Shown in pieces: positions 23,730 through 35,890 of a stretch of DNA of 64,000 bases. The DNA lies in contig JAWNGF010000004.1 in the NCBI GenBank assembly GCA_037039685.1, forward strand, positions 4,836,001 through 4,900,000, given 5' to 3'. This stretch comes from Ceratobasidium sp. AG-K. Its lineage: Eukaryota > Basidiomycota > Agaricomycetes > Cantharellales > Ceratobasidiaceae. Under the pieces are notes generated by a model. It did no database searches. It was not told the DNA's origin and saw only the letters and a list, made by a program, of their open reading frames with translations. Numbering within the stretch: the stretch's first letter is position 1; every line of letters begins with the position of its first letter. The position numbers were made by a program, and so were the translations under genes.

Positions 23730-25298
23730 CTAATTCTTTGTCAAATTCAACTGCTCCCTCATTTGCGCCTTACGGGCCCGGAGCCCTTGAACCGGCGGTC
23801 TCACAGGAACGACCACCGAGGGTCTACTTTGAATGCTTCCGCTGCTCGAGGAACTAGATGATAGCACCGAGAGTCTTCTCAGCCACGACCTTTCTGACGA
23901 ACGACTCTCTCCTGTCATTGTCGAGCGAGTCGGACTGCCATCTGGAGGTGGGTGTCCTCGGTTTATGGAGCTGACAGGACTGTCTAGTGTCATGTCATCT
24001 CCAATGCATGCCCCCGGTTCGAGCCTGAACAAATTGGGCAGTCGGGGAGAGTCAGGTTCTCCCGCATTATTTAGGAGCTGGGATGGATCATGTTTATTTC
24101 TAGTTCATTGTCAACCCCTAATCAATTGGCTGCTCAGTACGGGGGAAGTTTGGCACAACACTCACCGCCCGTCCACACTGAGTGTATCTGCCAAACCTAC
24201 TGCTGGCTCTGGATTCTTGGAACTAAAAAAGCGACTCAAAACGTCATCCGTTGACGAGTCAATTGCCGCAGGCATGGTAGAGTCCATGCTCAAGTTTCCA
24301 AGAGCCAAAGATAGACGGAGCGCTTGTAGCTCAGCTATGGGCGAAGTATGTGGCCGACCATCATGAAGACCTAGGTTGTTCCCATTCAAGCCGGAGTCAA
24401 CGCCAGATGGCACTTGAGCTTGATCAGGTAAATTAGCCTCGTGCCCTAAGTTTGGCGAACGGGGAGCAATGGTAGAAGGATTGGATTCTTGTCGGCGCGC
24501 CGGCGAGTGCACAAATTTGTCCATAGATTGAGGCGACAGAGAGAACGGAGGACCGTATGCATGCCCGGATCTAGCGTTCATTGGTTGCTGCCAGTTAGCT
24601 TGCTGTACAGAAGCAAGACTATAAGTGCTGGTAATTGTCTGCGCATATGGGTTAACGAAAATTTTTGCCCATTACTATACTAGACACACCTCGACTCGTT
24701 CCCTTAGAGGATCTGTCACCGAACACCTCGATGCAGCACCAGTAGCCCACTGAAAGACAGAACCCATCTTCTGCTTCGAGCGGCTAGTGCTGAGCGCCAA
24801 GCCGTGTGTTTCAAACAATGTGCAAAATCCGGCGAGTCGAATCTCTAGTGCGACAGAAGATTTCGTCAAGTGATCAAGGTATTCATAAACCCGGTTTGTG
24901 GATATGACTTCTTCTTCATAAAGGTCTGTGACTAGTTGCGATGCATGCACAACGAGCGTATTTGCATGACCATGACTTTCATGACTTTCGTCGGAAGGAT
25001 CGTATGTCAGGGAGTCGACACAGGCACGGAACACGTGTTCGAAGATGGATGTGACTTTGATGTTTTGTCTTTGGATTTCCGAGTGCAGAGCGCAGCAGAA
25101 ACCAATACAAAGACGAGCAGAAAAGTGTGAGGGGTTTGCCACCAGCTTGTCCAAGAGGCTTCGAGCAGTATGTTCTTGCAGCTTCTCCTGGGATTCCAGT
25201 GGCGCTTGAGATATCATATTAGTTATTGTAGGTAGTATCTGGTCAAGCGCTTCAGTGGATTGAAGTAGAACTTGAAGCCGAACAAATTCGCCAGGCAT
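23730..25298 (-). CDS. MIF4G-like protein with low-complexity C-terminal part
   Basis: Minus-strand gene with a first exon (25298 to 24690, start MPGEFVRLQV) of helical-repeat sequence. The arrangement ARLC...L, a spacer, then LVTDLYEEEVISTNRVYEYL and RLAGFCTLFETHG resembles the MIF4G fold of eIF4G. Exon 2 (from 24638) reads on in phase as a Ser/Pro/Asn-rich region with SLALGNLSMDSTMPA. The last part (about 24032-23730) is open and ends ARKAQMREQLNLTKN-stop, but its join to exon 2 is not in phase by any intron I can find. A small upstream exon with an ATG near 25454 is possible. It is paralogous to the next gene (26065-28087). A role in translation or mRNA binding is inferred from the fold only. 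Confidence 0.6.
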
Positions 25299-26064
25299 AG
25301 AGGCGTTTTGGCTGTTTATTTGAGAGTTAGTGTGATGATAATCTAGATCGCCCCTTCCGCCTTTTGCCCCTCGCAAGCAGGATCATCTGAAAGGCGGTGG
25401 CTGGTGCGGCAAATAATTCAAATTATACCCACCTTGTCAGTACTCCAACCATCTTCTGACGAGATTATTAAATGTATGTTTACGTCTGTTTAATGGTGGA
25501 ATGAGTTTGCGGAGCACAATGTTGAGGTTGGTCGCCGGCAAGGGGTCCTCCAGCCATCAGGTACCGTGCAGCGCCTAACTCGGCTGAACCGCCATGACGT
25601 AGAAGTTCACCGCCCAGCGCCTGAAAGCGCAAGTTGCCGAGGTGGACGAACTGAAACTGGACATAAGATCGATATATATATGCGCAAGAAATGTCGTTTT
25701 TTGGCATGATCGTGTATTTTGTTGCCCAAACTGCTCCTCTGACACAACTGTACACTTTACAATACATGATAAAGCTGAATGGGGTTTGCTGTTCATCGAG
25801 CTCGCGATCATAAAGAGCTACATCTCGGCCGAGAGTAATAGCAAAACAATAGGGTAGATGTTCTATGTCGTTTGGAATATCTTAGGAATCAGAATACCAA
25901 TGAGATATGTTGTAAAGAGCTCAAGTAAGGAAGGAGGGGATTTCAGCTCAACCTCTACGTCCAGGGAGAGTGATGCTTCCTTGTCAGTCGGGAGTGTGCT
26001 TTCCTCTCATACTTCACCCCGCCCCCTGATACTTTTAACGTTTTGTTTCTACTGGCAGCTCACA

Positions 26065-28087
26065 CTAAGACTTGTCCTTATCGACCTGAACTCTCCCCCT
26101 CCCTCCTCTTCCCCTCCCCCTCCCCCTTCCCCGAGTCGATGTCTTAGTTCCAACATCAGGTTCCCTCACAGCCTCGAGCTCCTTCACGACCTCGGACTCC
26201 TTTATGACCTTGGGACCCTGGGAGACCTGCACATCGGTTGCGGGTGCCTTACCGTTGGCCTCGTTAACTCGCGTCGGTTGGCCCGCATCGCTACTCGAGG
26301 CATGATTGACGGCACTCGGGGTGGGCGCTTTCGGCGCAGGAGAGGTCGCGCTAGCTTGCGTCGCGGGTTTCGCATTTTCGGATGCCGGACCGGGCTTAGA
26401 TGCAGGAGCGGCTGCGGGCTGATATGAACTGGGTAGTGTGGAGCCTGGTTGGATGGATTGGGTGTGGGTACGGGTGTTGGATTGAATAGGTCGATTGTGC
26501 ACTTGTGGGAGTTGCTGCGGACGCTGGAGATGGGGAGGTTGAGGTTGCTGAAGTTGTCTTTGCTGCTGTTCCAATTGCTGCCAAAACGCCGGGGAGACGT
26601 AGCCCGGCGGCCCGTACGGCCACAGAGGGAGGACGTGTGGTTGTGGGGGCTGGGTGCGAACGTGAGGTGGCATATGAGGGCTGGGCACTTGTGTAAAGTA
26701 TGACGCTTGCTGGAGGTGAGAGAATTGGGGATGAGAATGTTGAAGATCTTGCTGCCTGTGTGTGCGTGGACCGGGGCCTTGGGGTGGGCCATGCTATCCA
26801 GAAATTAGTTCAACCTTGGGGCGACGAGTCGGAGAGACACACACATGATAAGAACTCTGCTGCGGTATTTGTCTTAGCTGACGATGGCTCGAGTCATATG
26901 TACTTTCTTCGGCTGGATTTGGCATGTCTTGACTCCCGGGATTTCTCATATTTGCGGAGAGCGGGCGAGATTGGTTGGAACCGGGCTCCGCACCAAGTTC
27001 CGGGTTTGTACAAATACTACTTGGAGAAGGCGGCTGACTTGTACCATGCACGTTGGTACCATAATTATTCTCGTCCGTAGTGCTGTTATCAACCTCGGTT
27101 CGGGTATTGCCATCCCTGGATCCCGGAATGGGAGACGTACACCCAGGATGTTCTCCACGATCCGGCATTTTACGGCTCCCTGCTAATGTTTCAATTGGAC
27201 GTAATCTTGAGTCGACGAATGCCTAATTATACTTGGTGTTAAAAATCTCTCGGCAAGGGGCGCTCCCACCAAGCCACTTGCCTTAACCCGATTTCCGACT
27301 GAACCTCCTACCGACGGGTCTGAGGCAGCCTCCAGAGCCCACTCAATTACAACTCCCATACCCTTACTCCAAAGGTCGGTGGCGAGTTGGGCGTTCTGCA
27401 TTTCTAGCAGCGTACAGAGCCCAGCAAGTCGGGATTCATTTGCCCTGGGCGACGTGGCTAAGCGGCGAAGATAATGATACACGTGAGCAGTGGATATCAG
27501 TCCAACACCATAAAGCTCTGCAACTAGTTTGGAAATCCGGTCCAGCACTGGGGTGTCCGAGTTATGTGGCACGGGGGTTTCTATGTGCGATGGCGCGCGA
27601 GACTCCCGTGTATCTAAAGCTGCACCATCAAGCTCCAGAGAATGAAGTAAAATGTGAAACAGGTGTTCGTGGACGTGTTGGATATTCGCACTCGAGTCCA
27701 AATGGTGTTGAAGAGTGTCCATGAATAGAGAATGGCACAATCGAGCATAAAGGTTTAAAGGCGGGTTACTGACAGACTTGGTTTTTACGAAGATGAAGCC
27801 GGAAATGTGTCTATAAAGACCCTCTCTAGACTGATTTGGAGTTTGAGATATTATGCTGGTAAACTGAGCTGATACGGTGGTAAGTGCTCCAAGAGATCCG
27901 GAGCGCGAGAGTTCATCCAACAACCATTGAACAAGGCGGAGGGTAAAATCATCCTGGCTTCTTTCAGTGCATCAGCATATTCCTCAAGTGCATGAAAGCT
28001 ATAGGTCGTAAACGGGCAGATCACAGGAACAAGAAATTATGGATGAATGGGCACACGGGATAGCACTCACCTAGATATCTCTTCCAT
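26065..28087 (-). CDS. MIF4G-like protein with Pro/Gln-rich linker and RGG box
   Basis: Starts at 28087 with a tiny exon (MEEIS), an intron of about 70 bp, then HALEEYADALKEA and DDFTLRLVQWLLDELS. The central part holds NLYARLCHSLF, LVAELYGVGLISTAHVYHYL and ESRLAGLCTLLE, the MIF4G-like pattern shared with the neighbour at 23730-25298. Downstream exons (27170-26794 and 26700-26065) are low complexity: Pro/Ser/Asn-rich, a Gln/Pro block (QQLEQQQRQLQQPQPP), then an alanine/proline block and a C-terminal RGG-type box (about 10 RG/GR dipeptides) ending VQVDKDKS. This layout resembles fungal eIF4G-like RNA-binding proteins, without a visible eIF4E-binding motif. A one-base frame break lies near 27945-27958. 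Function in translation is inference. Confidence 0.6.
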
Positions 28088-31000
28088 TCTCAAACCGGCC
28101 GTATAATATAGAAAATAAAGCTCTAAGATTCGAATGTCGTATTCATACAGGTATAAATTTACCGTATAACCGTGGTGTCTGGTGAATACGTTACCAAGGC
28201 AATTACCAACAGTTGTGTTTGCCACCGAAAATATGACGTGAACCGTTCGCAAGCCACCGAGCGCTTACTCTATTCTAAATTTATTTCATCCCCAAGAATG
28301 CCTCTGTGGATGGTCGGATTTGATGAGCACTTGACTGTCACTTTAACAGATACTTCAACTTTTCCTACCATGAAAAAACAAGCGCTGATTCAAGGCCAGG
28401 CATATTTACGCCACACAGGATGTCAAATACTATTGTAGTATGATGGTATGGGTACATGCTCCCTCTTGAGGAAGCACCAACTCAACGAACCGACCCAATG
28501 GCTGGGAAATTCGGGCAGGGCAGGTCCCGAACCCCCATCAAATCTCTTTTTTCACTTCAAGGGATACAAACTTACTCAGTTTTATGACCCCTGCCTTCGC
28601 ATGTCCTGGTTCTACTGTATCGCGTTCGTATTGTAAAGTAAATGCAGCCAACGGCAAAACTCGATTTTACTAGCGATTTCACAAGTGAGATGTATGCGGG
28701 TGGCTAAGTCATCACTTATGCATATTGCTTTGCCATACATCGTTTTTTCTACCTTTCTTTTCGACTATGCTTACTTATTTAACCAGCCACACAACCAGTT
28801 GCGCTTAATATGCTTCACCGTGAAGCACATAAGCATGATTGATGAAGGTGAGAATCAACATGTTTTGCACGGATCAAGGTAGGCATCAATTAGTACCACT
28901 ATCCACCTCGTATTATGCCCGATAACAGTACAGAAATGTAACAGGGAAGAAGGAATGGTACTGGTCGCTTATGTGTTATATGCTTAATCCCATGTATGTC
29001 AGACTCTATTCCCATTTCGTTCACTCTGGATTTGTGCAATGGCCAAACACAGTGATATTACCAGTGGAGCTCGAATACACTCACTACTGGGTGTAACTTG
29101 TGTATAAGCACAATCGATATTACATGTGCACCGAAACCAAAAATAGGCATAGCCTGTTGACTATGTGACCCCGTGCTTCAGAATATAACAACAAGCAAAA
29201 TTATGGTTATATGCTAATTTTTTTGTCGTGCAATCGCTCGGGAGCTTCTCCCATCACTCAAACACTGGCATACATACGAGAAAGGTATTATAGAGCTAGC
29301 TAAAGAAATCTGTTGTTACCAAGATATACATGTGCTGCGGTGGACCCCAAACCTCCAGATTGGCCAAAAATCAGGGAGAAAGGACCGCAAATATCTTTCG
29401 ACGAACCTCTGGATTCGATATCCTTCGGACGAGTGCGTTACCCTCGGACAGGTGGACCTAGCGTGACCAGGACTAGACGCCAACTTCATCGGCACTTATG
29501 TGCAAGTGGACCGTGCCAGACCCCAAGGCCGCGCGCAACCCCGAGCGAATCAATTTTGCTTCCGCCTGCTGCGCCGCCTCCCGCCCGTTGCCCGCCTCCC
29601 CGCCCACCACTTGCTTTGAACCCCGGCCCTCACTGTGTGGGCTAGACGGGCTGAATTCTTGTGCTCTAGGCACCAGGAACTCATAGTCCAAAGCGCTGAC
29701 CGTGACCGCTTTCAGCTATATTTTCACTGAACCTTATCTCCAGGGCTGACCGGGGGGCAAATTGGCTCCACAACCATTCCAAACTTGCTGCTTTTGGTAG
29801 GAATTAACCCAAACCATGCGTAAGATGCCTGAAGGCTAAGGCAATACGTCACTGAATGCGGCCATTTTCGGTTCAGCGTACATGCCACTAAGATTCAGTT
29901 CCTCGGCCCCCAACAGTGTCTCTCGGGTTATTGCCACAACATGGAGGCTATATAAGTAAGGTAAGTGTCATAATGGTCCCAGCAATAGGCTTACTCCCAC
30001 TGTAGTCTTACTGATATGCCATCCCACACCGAAGTCCAACGCCAGTGGCACTGTCGCATATGTGGGTAACAGTGCGTGTGGTCAAGAGTGATCCCCGATT
30101 TCGTGGCTGATCGGGTCTAGTCTCGGTGAGTACTATTTTGCCCTGTATGCATGTTTTATTGACTCCCAATTCGATCAACAATTAGTCTAAGAATCTCCGA
30201 GCGCACAGTGGAAAGCAGTCAGTATATCCTTGACTCGAGACAATTTTACTAAATTGACTAAACATCCGAGAGAAAGTCTGCCTGGCAAAGCATCTGGCCC
30301 GATAACGACTTGCACCGCCAAAACCAATGTTTGAGCACCGTACCTCCAAAGATACGGTACGTATTAGCCACCAATCATATTATGAGTAACAGACGGCTTC
30401 GTTCTAGGGCGTGGTCAAAGGCTGCATGCATTTGATGGATACCCAACTACAATTTTCAGCTCCCCAGTGCCCTTTGCAGATGTTTTGCTTTCATTTTCTT
30501 GTGAGTCTGGACTGGTACAGGCTATCCTTGCGTGTACACTGAACCTATTTTGCCTTATATATCTGCTTCACTGTTTTTATAGCGTTTTATTTGTCATGTG
30601 CTGGTTCCCGACCCACTTGCCCGGACTGCCCTCAATAACCTCTCAGACCCACCGCGCCTTACCCTGGGGTTCTGATAAACGCTCCCCGATTCTCATTGTA
30701 CGTACTGATCAATTGTATGAGTGTGTAATTACATTGCTCTTTGTGTTAAGTTATTTGTACACCTATCCAAGAGTGACCTGCGAACAATCCAGGGAAACAG
30801 GTAGTTGGCAAATCCATATGAGGAGCCAAAACCCAGACAATCCGCCAAATCCGGAGGCAAATGCCTATAGCCTGCCCTAGTACGCACACCGGACTTTACC
30901 CTCGGACGGTCCGGAGGTTGCTCACGGATTTCCTGCCCCCGGATCGTCCAGAAGTCAGGGGTCCACAGTGGTGCTGAACTTTAACCAACCTCCTCACAAA

Positions 31001-34000
31001 AATGGTAAGCTTAAACCAAAAAATAAGCGAGTGGCTACTTGATTAACTTTACAATCCGAACGCGATACTACTGAACCCCACCAAACGGGACAGGTTGCAG
31101 TAAATACGGGCAGGCATAACTAAGCGCTGAGCGCTTTTCCATCAGCGACGCACTTTTAGTGCGTGTCCAACGCGGGTAGACTGGTGCTCGAGTCACATCA
31201 ACACCTTCCCCGGCCTTTAACAACCATGTCTAATCATTTAGTTTAGTATAGCAGAGTCGAACGAGGCTTTCTTTCTGCTTTGGGGTGTGTTCGCATATCC
31301 GAGATGTTGCGGTATCTGGGCATAGATTCGCTTGTCTATGGGACCATATAAAGCCTTAAGGTCTGTTAGGGATTATTCATCTATACCATTAGGTCCATCG
31401 TATATCTTAACTGTTCTAAAACCAAGGTAAATGCGAAAGGTTTGAAGCTAGCCTTGACGATCCAGCTCCACCAAGTACTGCCCAGCAAATCCGAAGCAAA
31501 TATTTTCGACTTCTACCAATGTTCCAAGGCCGTGATTTAATCCAATACTCTCCTGTGTGCGCCGGTGAGCTCACACTAGTTGCCGCTACCCTCACCGAAC
31601 AGCTCAAATCCCAAGCTTTGAGTAATAACCACAACCAGTACGCACAACACGTGCGACTGAAACGCACCCCAATTCTCAACCACCGGCTACTCCCCTGTCT
31701 TATAGGCTGTAAGCTTTTCAAATTGCAGGTAGGATACATGGAGTGATCTTAAATAGTATATCATGACCCGGCCCAGCGTGGATCTGACTAAGTCACCATC
31801 CGACCGCAGCGGGAGGCCACCCAGTGATTCCTCTGTTAGCCAGCACGCATCGCTCGTGACTCTGAAGAGACTCGTAGATTTCTACATGGCCTTTGCACTG
31901 ATCACCATTCATGAATCCTCGCCTCGAAGTGTTGTTGCAGCCTTACTTAAAGTTTTGTAGCGTTTGAGCCCAAAAACGGACAAAACATGTAGAAGTTACC
32001 AGCACGATTACCACCCCTGGAGCTTGCTCGACAGTGTCTCGAAGACCCCGAGACCAAACTATAAATTTGTTTAGCTCGGGTAGACACTGTGCTGTGGGAT
32101 GCATCGGAGAATGCAAAATCAGGCGATACCTGTGCTGTGCTAGACCACTCTCGACTAAGCCTCATTGGTTCAGGATTGAGGCGGTGCGCTTACGACCCAG
32201 CAGAATCCAGCTCCAGCACTGTTTGCTCCAATTCAGGTCACGTGAACTTTCGATCCACTCAAGGCGACTTTCACCTTAGCCGATGTGTGAACTGACATAT
32301 TTGGCCGATCGATGGGTTCCATGGCATACGTATCTAAGGCTACTAGAGCAGCAAGGAGACAAAACCAATACAAAGTTAGAATACTCCACAACGTTCTAGA
32401 AAAAAATACATATCGACAGGTCCGGTGGAAGATCCTGACCGGTAATAACAATCGCTCGCTCGTATTGAGGTTCATCGTGGCCTATATTTCCATTGCCCAC
32501 CGACTTGCTGGGTCATTCTACTTACGCTTACTCTTAGCCGAGAAACAAATGGTCCAGCCGGATTCGGGCGCTGTTTGCGCCAAATCACAGAGCCACAGGC
32601 GACACGCAAGGAAGCCCACGCATTCACTAACCTACACCGGGTGCAGTGATTTTCCGTGTTCTTGTGCCATGACCGACCCGTGCCTGACTGCCCCTGTCAC
32701 GAGTTCCTGTGGCTTGTGGTATATGCTCAGCCCAGGCCAAAGGAGACCGCGGATGGCGTGCAATATGATTAACCCAGGTTAATATAGTGCTTGAAATCTC
32801 GGTGGCTCCGCCGATTTATCTACCTACCTGTGCCCAGAGTCAAGTAGCACCACGTCTGGTTCCCGGGCGACAGGGAGGTACGCTTCTGGTAGCCGCCTCT
32901 TTGACCCGGAAGGGCTGTAACGGCTACCGCTCGTACATCAAGTCCTCACGGACAACGTCTCCGCGCTATTTAATGGCAGCAGAAATGCGGGGCCTGTTTA
33001 AGTATTGTCTGGGATTGGGTACTCCCAGACCTTCGGGATAATATGTGATACTAGTAAATTGAATACAAACTCAGTGAAGTGGAGCGCGGAAACGGGACCT
33101 GAACTCAGCGAGCATCATAAGTTGTACCAAGATAACAGTAATCACCATAATATACCAACTGGTCTACCTCCAACGTCACCACTGTACTCTGGGGTATGTA
33201 GGATTAGGATCAGGATCGAGGGTCGTTGAGGGGAATAAGCGGGGTGGTGGCCTACGATGCGAAGCCGATTGTACATACCCTCTAATCAAAATTCGGCAGA
33301 CTGATTTCCATTGACCCATTTGTAACACTAGGTGGGATTATGAAGGGCCTTTTGGTTCCCACAGCCACACTATGGAGGCAATCATCTGGTGCGAGGACCA
33401 CAAACTCTCCGCCACTCGGAATCTCATAGTTACGAATAAGCCCGCCTTACTTCCTTATGTTTCATTCGGGTCGAAGACAATAGCTGGTTACCTGATAGCC
33501 TCTGCCGTTGTCTTGCCTATCATGGATGGGGGCTCCTATTTCGAGAATCAAGCAACGGCGGAGTTTACTCTTGCAAGTCGTGAGTGCGCCCTGGCTCCGA
33601 ATTCGAGCTCAGCATGCTTTTCTTGATGGTGGCTCCGGAACTGCTCGATAGTGAGCCGTCGGTTAACTACATCTTTAGGAGAGCTACGCCTCTTGCAAGC
33701 AAGGAACTAAGGCTCAAAGAGCGGTTCTCCACAACTGTGAAGAAGCCTCGCCTTTGTAGTGACATTGGGAAACAAACGGCGCGAGTGTTATTACTACAGA
33801 TCAGGTCATTTCCCTTCAGACAAAATACAAACAAGCAACCAACTATTCTTTTCCAGGGAATGAGAGCATGCAAAGCTTAAGCTGGACAACAACGGGGGAG
33901 TGGTTTAGCTCTCAGCGGCTCTATTAGATGGGCCGATTTCGACCGCACTTGTCCCTTTGATCATCAATGTTCCAAGCCAATACCAACGATCGAAGTGACT

Positions 34001-34438
34001 CAACTTTGTGGCTCATCCCATGATCGAGGCCCGTCCCCAAGCCAAGTCAATAACCGATTCTCCTGTAACATGTAAATTGATATAATACACCATTCTTGTA
34101 CATGTTCAGTACTGCTACCGAACCTTGAATCAACTGGCGTCATGGTTATCACCTTAGTCAGCTAGTATTCAAAGTTGTACCGACACATTGCAGTACGGTA
34201 ATCAGTTTGGTTTCCTTAACGTAGCGGTGTCACGGAGCGGGAGCCGTAGAAGCGCGTGGAATACTGAAAAAAAGCGCCCGCTGACTAACCCGCTCCAAAG
34301 TACTGGATGGGTGAGGGGCGCTGTCATGAGCATCAGAAATAGGCAAAGGATGCGCGCAGAGAAAATTTGTATATAATCTCATAGCTCTCTGCTCATCATG
34401 CAACTAACACGGCCCCATCGCTCGACACTTCAACCACG
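28088..34438. other. Gene-poor 6.3-kb stretch
   Basis: Between the MIF4G-like pair and the WW-like gene I find no reading frame with a recognisable domain. Stops are frequent on both strands. The longest plausible open stretches are 31423-31745 (+, no upstream ATG, unknown) and 32312-32782 (+, 156 codons from an ATG, basic then Ser/Cys-rich, unknown). Small hairpins occur near 31121-31137 and 31147-31166. There are no long terminal repeats, reverse transcriptase or transposase motifs that I can see. It may be decayed repeat-derived DNA. Confidence 0.45.
31423..31745 (+). other. Open stretch of unknown status in the gene desert
   Basis: About 105 codons without a stop, reading CERFEASLDDPAPPSTAQQ and continuing to GYME-stop. 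Composition looks more coding-like than the surroundings. There is no ATG at the 5' end; an internal methionine opens at 31519. It could be an exon of an unrecognised gene or a repeat relic. Confidence 0.2.
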
Positions 34439-35890
34439 ATGTCACTCTTATCTTCCCTCCGTCCAACGACTCCGGCAGAGGTCAACAGGTTTGCAGCAGT
34501 CAACTCGATCGAGGTACACAAGGGGTCGACATTGGCGTCAAATCCAACTTCGCAAATAGTACCACTTGCTAGGTCTGCGCAGGCCACGCTTACCCAGAGT
34601 CATTCCGAATCCAGTGGTACCGTCACTCATCCCGAGGGGTCGCTGATTTTCTACTGTGGTATTCTGGTCTCTCACCAAACTATTACCGAGCAGCATGCTT
34701 TCCTTGCGCAGAATATCTTGGATCAATGCGACGAATCTGCTGCCTCCGCATCGGTGACTATATTCGTCGAGCTCCTAGGCCAGGATCAGCGAGCCAACTA
34801 CTACATCATTACCCACGACACAAAGACGATCAGTTGGGTCCTCGGTCAAGTTCCCGAGACGTTCAAAGGTGCTACTCGTGCAAAGCATGAGCACGAATAC
34901 TGGGTGCATATGGAAAACTTCCCCGGACCTCATTTTTCGACTCCTAGTGATCTTCAGTTACTCAAAAACGTCCTAGCAAGCAATGCAATCGACGCACTTA
35001 CTTCCGAAGGATCCACTTGTCCTATGTCGGTAGCACAAATCAACACGCACCTTACTATGCTAGACTCGTTCAGTGACGAAACTGATATTTGCCAAACCTA
35101 TGCAATTGGTTCGTTCTCTTTGTTTACACCATGTACCCCTGCTAATCCTATCCGACAGCCCGACTGTGGAACTTGATCCTTCAGAGTCGTGTAATAAATA
35201 AATACGGGACTTCGACGGCCCGTCTCGACAGATTTATCAGTATAAGTGACAATCCACCTACGTTTGGGGGGACTTACGCTACTTTGGCGAAGCTTATGCT
35301 GAATCGACCTCAAGTACACCTTGGACGATGCTCCAGAGCCTGGGCCGACAGAATAGCATACACGGAAGAGTGGCGAAAGTTTAGGGCCACAAATGAACAA
35401 GAATGGAAACAAGCACTGAACATGGTTAGTACTTGCCGCTAATGTCGTTGTGTGGCTATTCACTCTCTGCCCTTCGTTTCCAGTCATGTGTACTTATAAT
35501 GTGAGTCACTCGATTCCGGCTGACGATAGTTAAATGACTCTGTGTCTCCCTCCCAGTGCATCAGTGATAAATGGAAAGCGCAGCAGCTACTTCTTTGGCA
35601 TTCCAGCTCATGCGGCTCTCATTGTCGCTCTCGCATCTGCTTCGAGTGCGTACTATCTCCTTACCGAGTCACAGAACCTTGGCGATCATGCTGCCGACGC
35701 TGTAAGTGCCTTCTCTATGAGTGTGACTCACAGTATTTAATCGACCTTGATCGGATTATAGTCTGTGTATTTCCAGGAGAGGGAAGAGCTCATCTACGGC
35801 GTGCAGCGCATTGCCATCATAAACGCGATCCCCCAATCACTGCTCGCATGGGCCTTTATCTTATTCCTGTTTTCTGTGTTTTGTGTATAG
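34439..35890 (+). CDS. Uncharacterised membrane-anchored protein, WW-like family, copy 1
   Basis: Start at 34439 (MSLLSSLRPTTPAEV). Exon 1 encodes a region with THPEGSLIFY, similar to the WW-like segment of the paralog at 43928-45819, then NYYIITHDTKTISWVLGQ, EYWVHMENFP and a Ser/Thr-rich part (ALTSEGSTCPMSVAQI). After an intron starting near 35107, exon 2 holds ARLDRF...NPPTF and CSRAWADRIAYTEEW. A 17-nt micro-exon (35484-35500) and exon 4 (35557-35701) lead to a first membrane helix, and exon 5 (35762-35890) holds EEL..GVQRIAI and a second helix that ends at the C-terminus. The family appears to be one of uncharacterised Agaricomycete proteins. No catalytic motif is visible. Order and exon structure match the minus-strand paralog, so this is a real gene. 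Confidence 0.7.

Noticed and set aside
26091..26140. CT-rich microsatellite as a regulatory tract
   Set aside because: It is the coding sequence of the RGG box on the minus strand (repeated Arg-Gly codons).
26449..27186. Plus-strand ORFs in the MIF4G-like region
   Set aside because: They are antisense to the Pro/Gln-rich and RGG-coding exons of the minus-strand gene.
31121..31166. Hairpins TAAGCGCTGAGCGCTT and GACGCACTTTTAGTGCGTGTC as a mobile element
   Set aside because: Two unrelated short hairpins without terminal repeats around a common unit. Such short palindromes can occur by chance.
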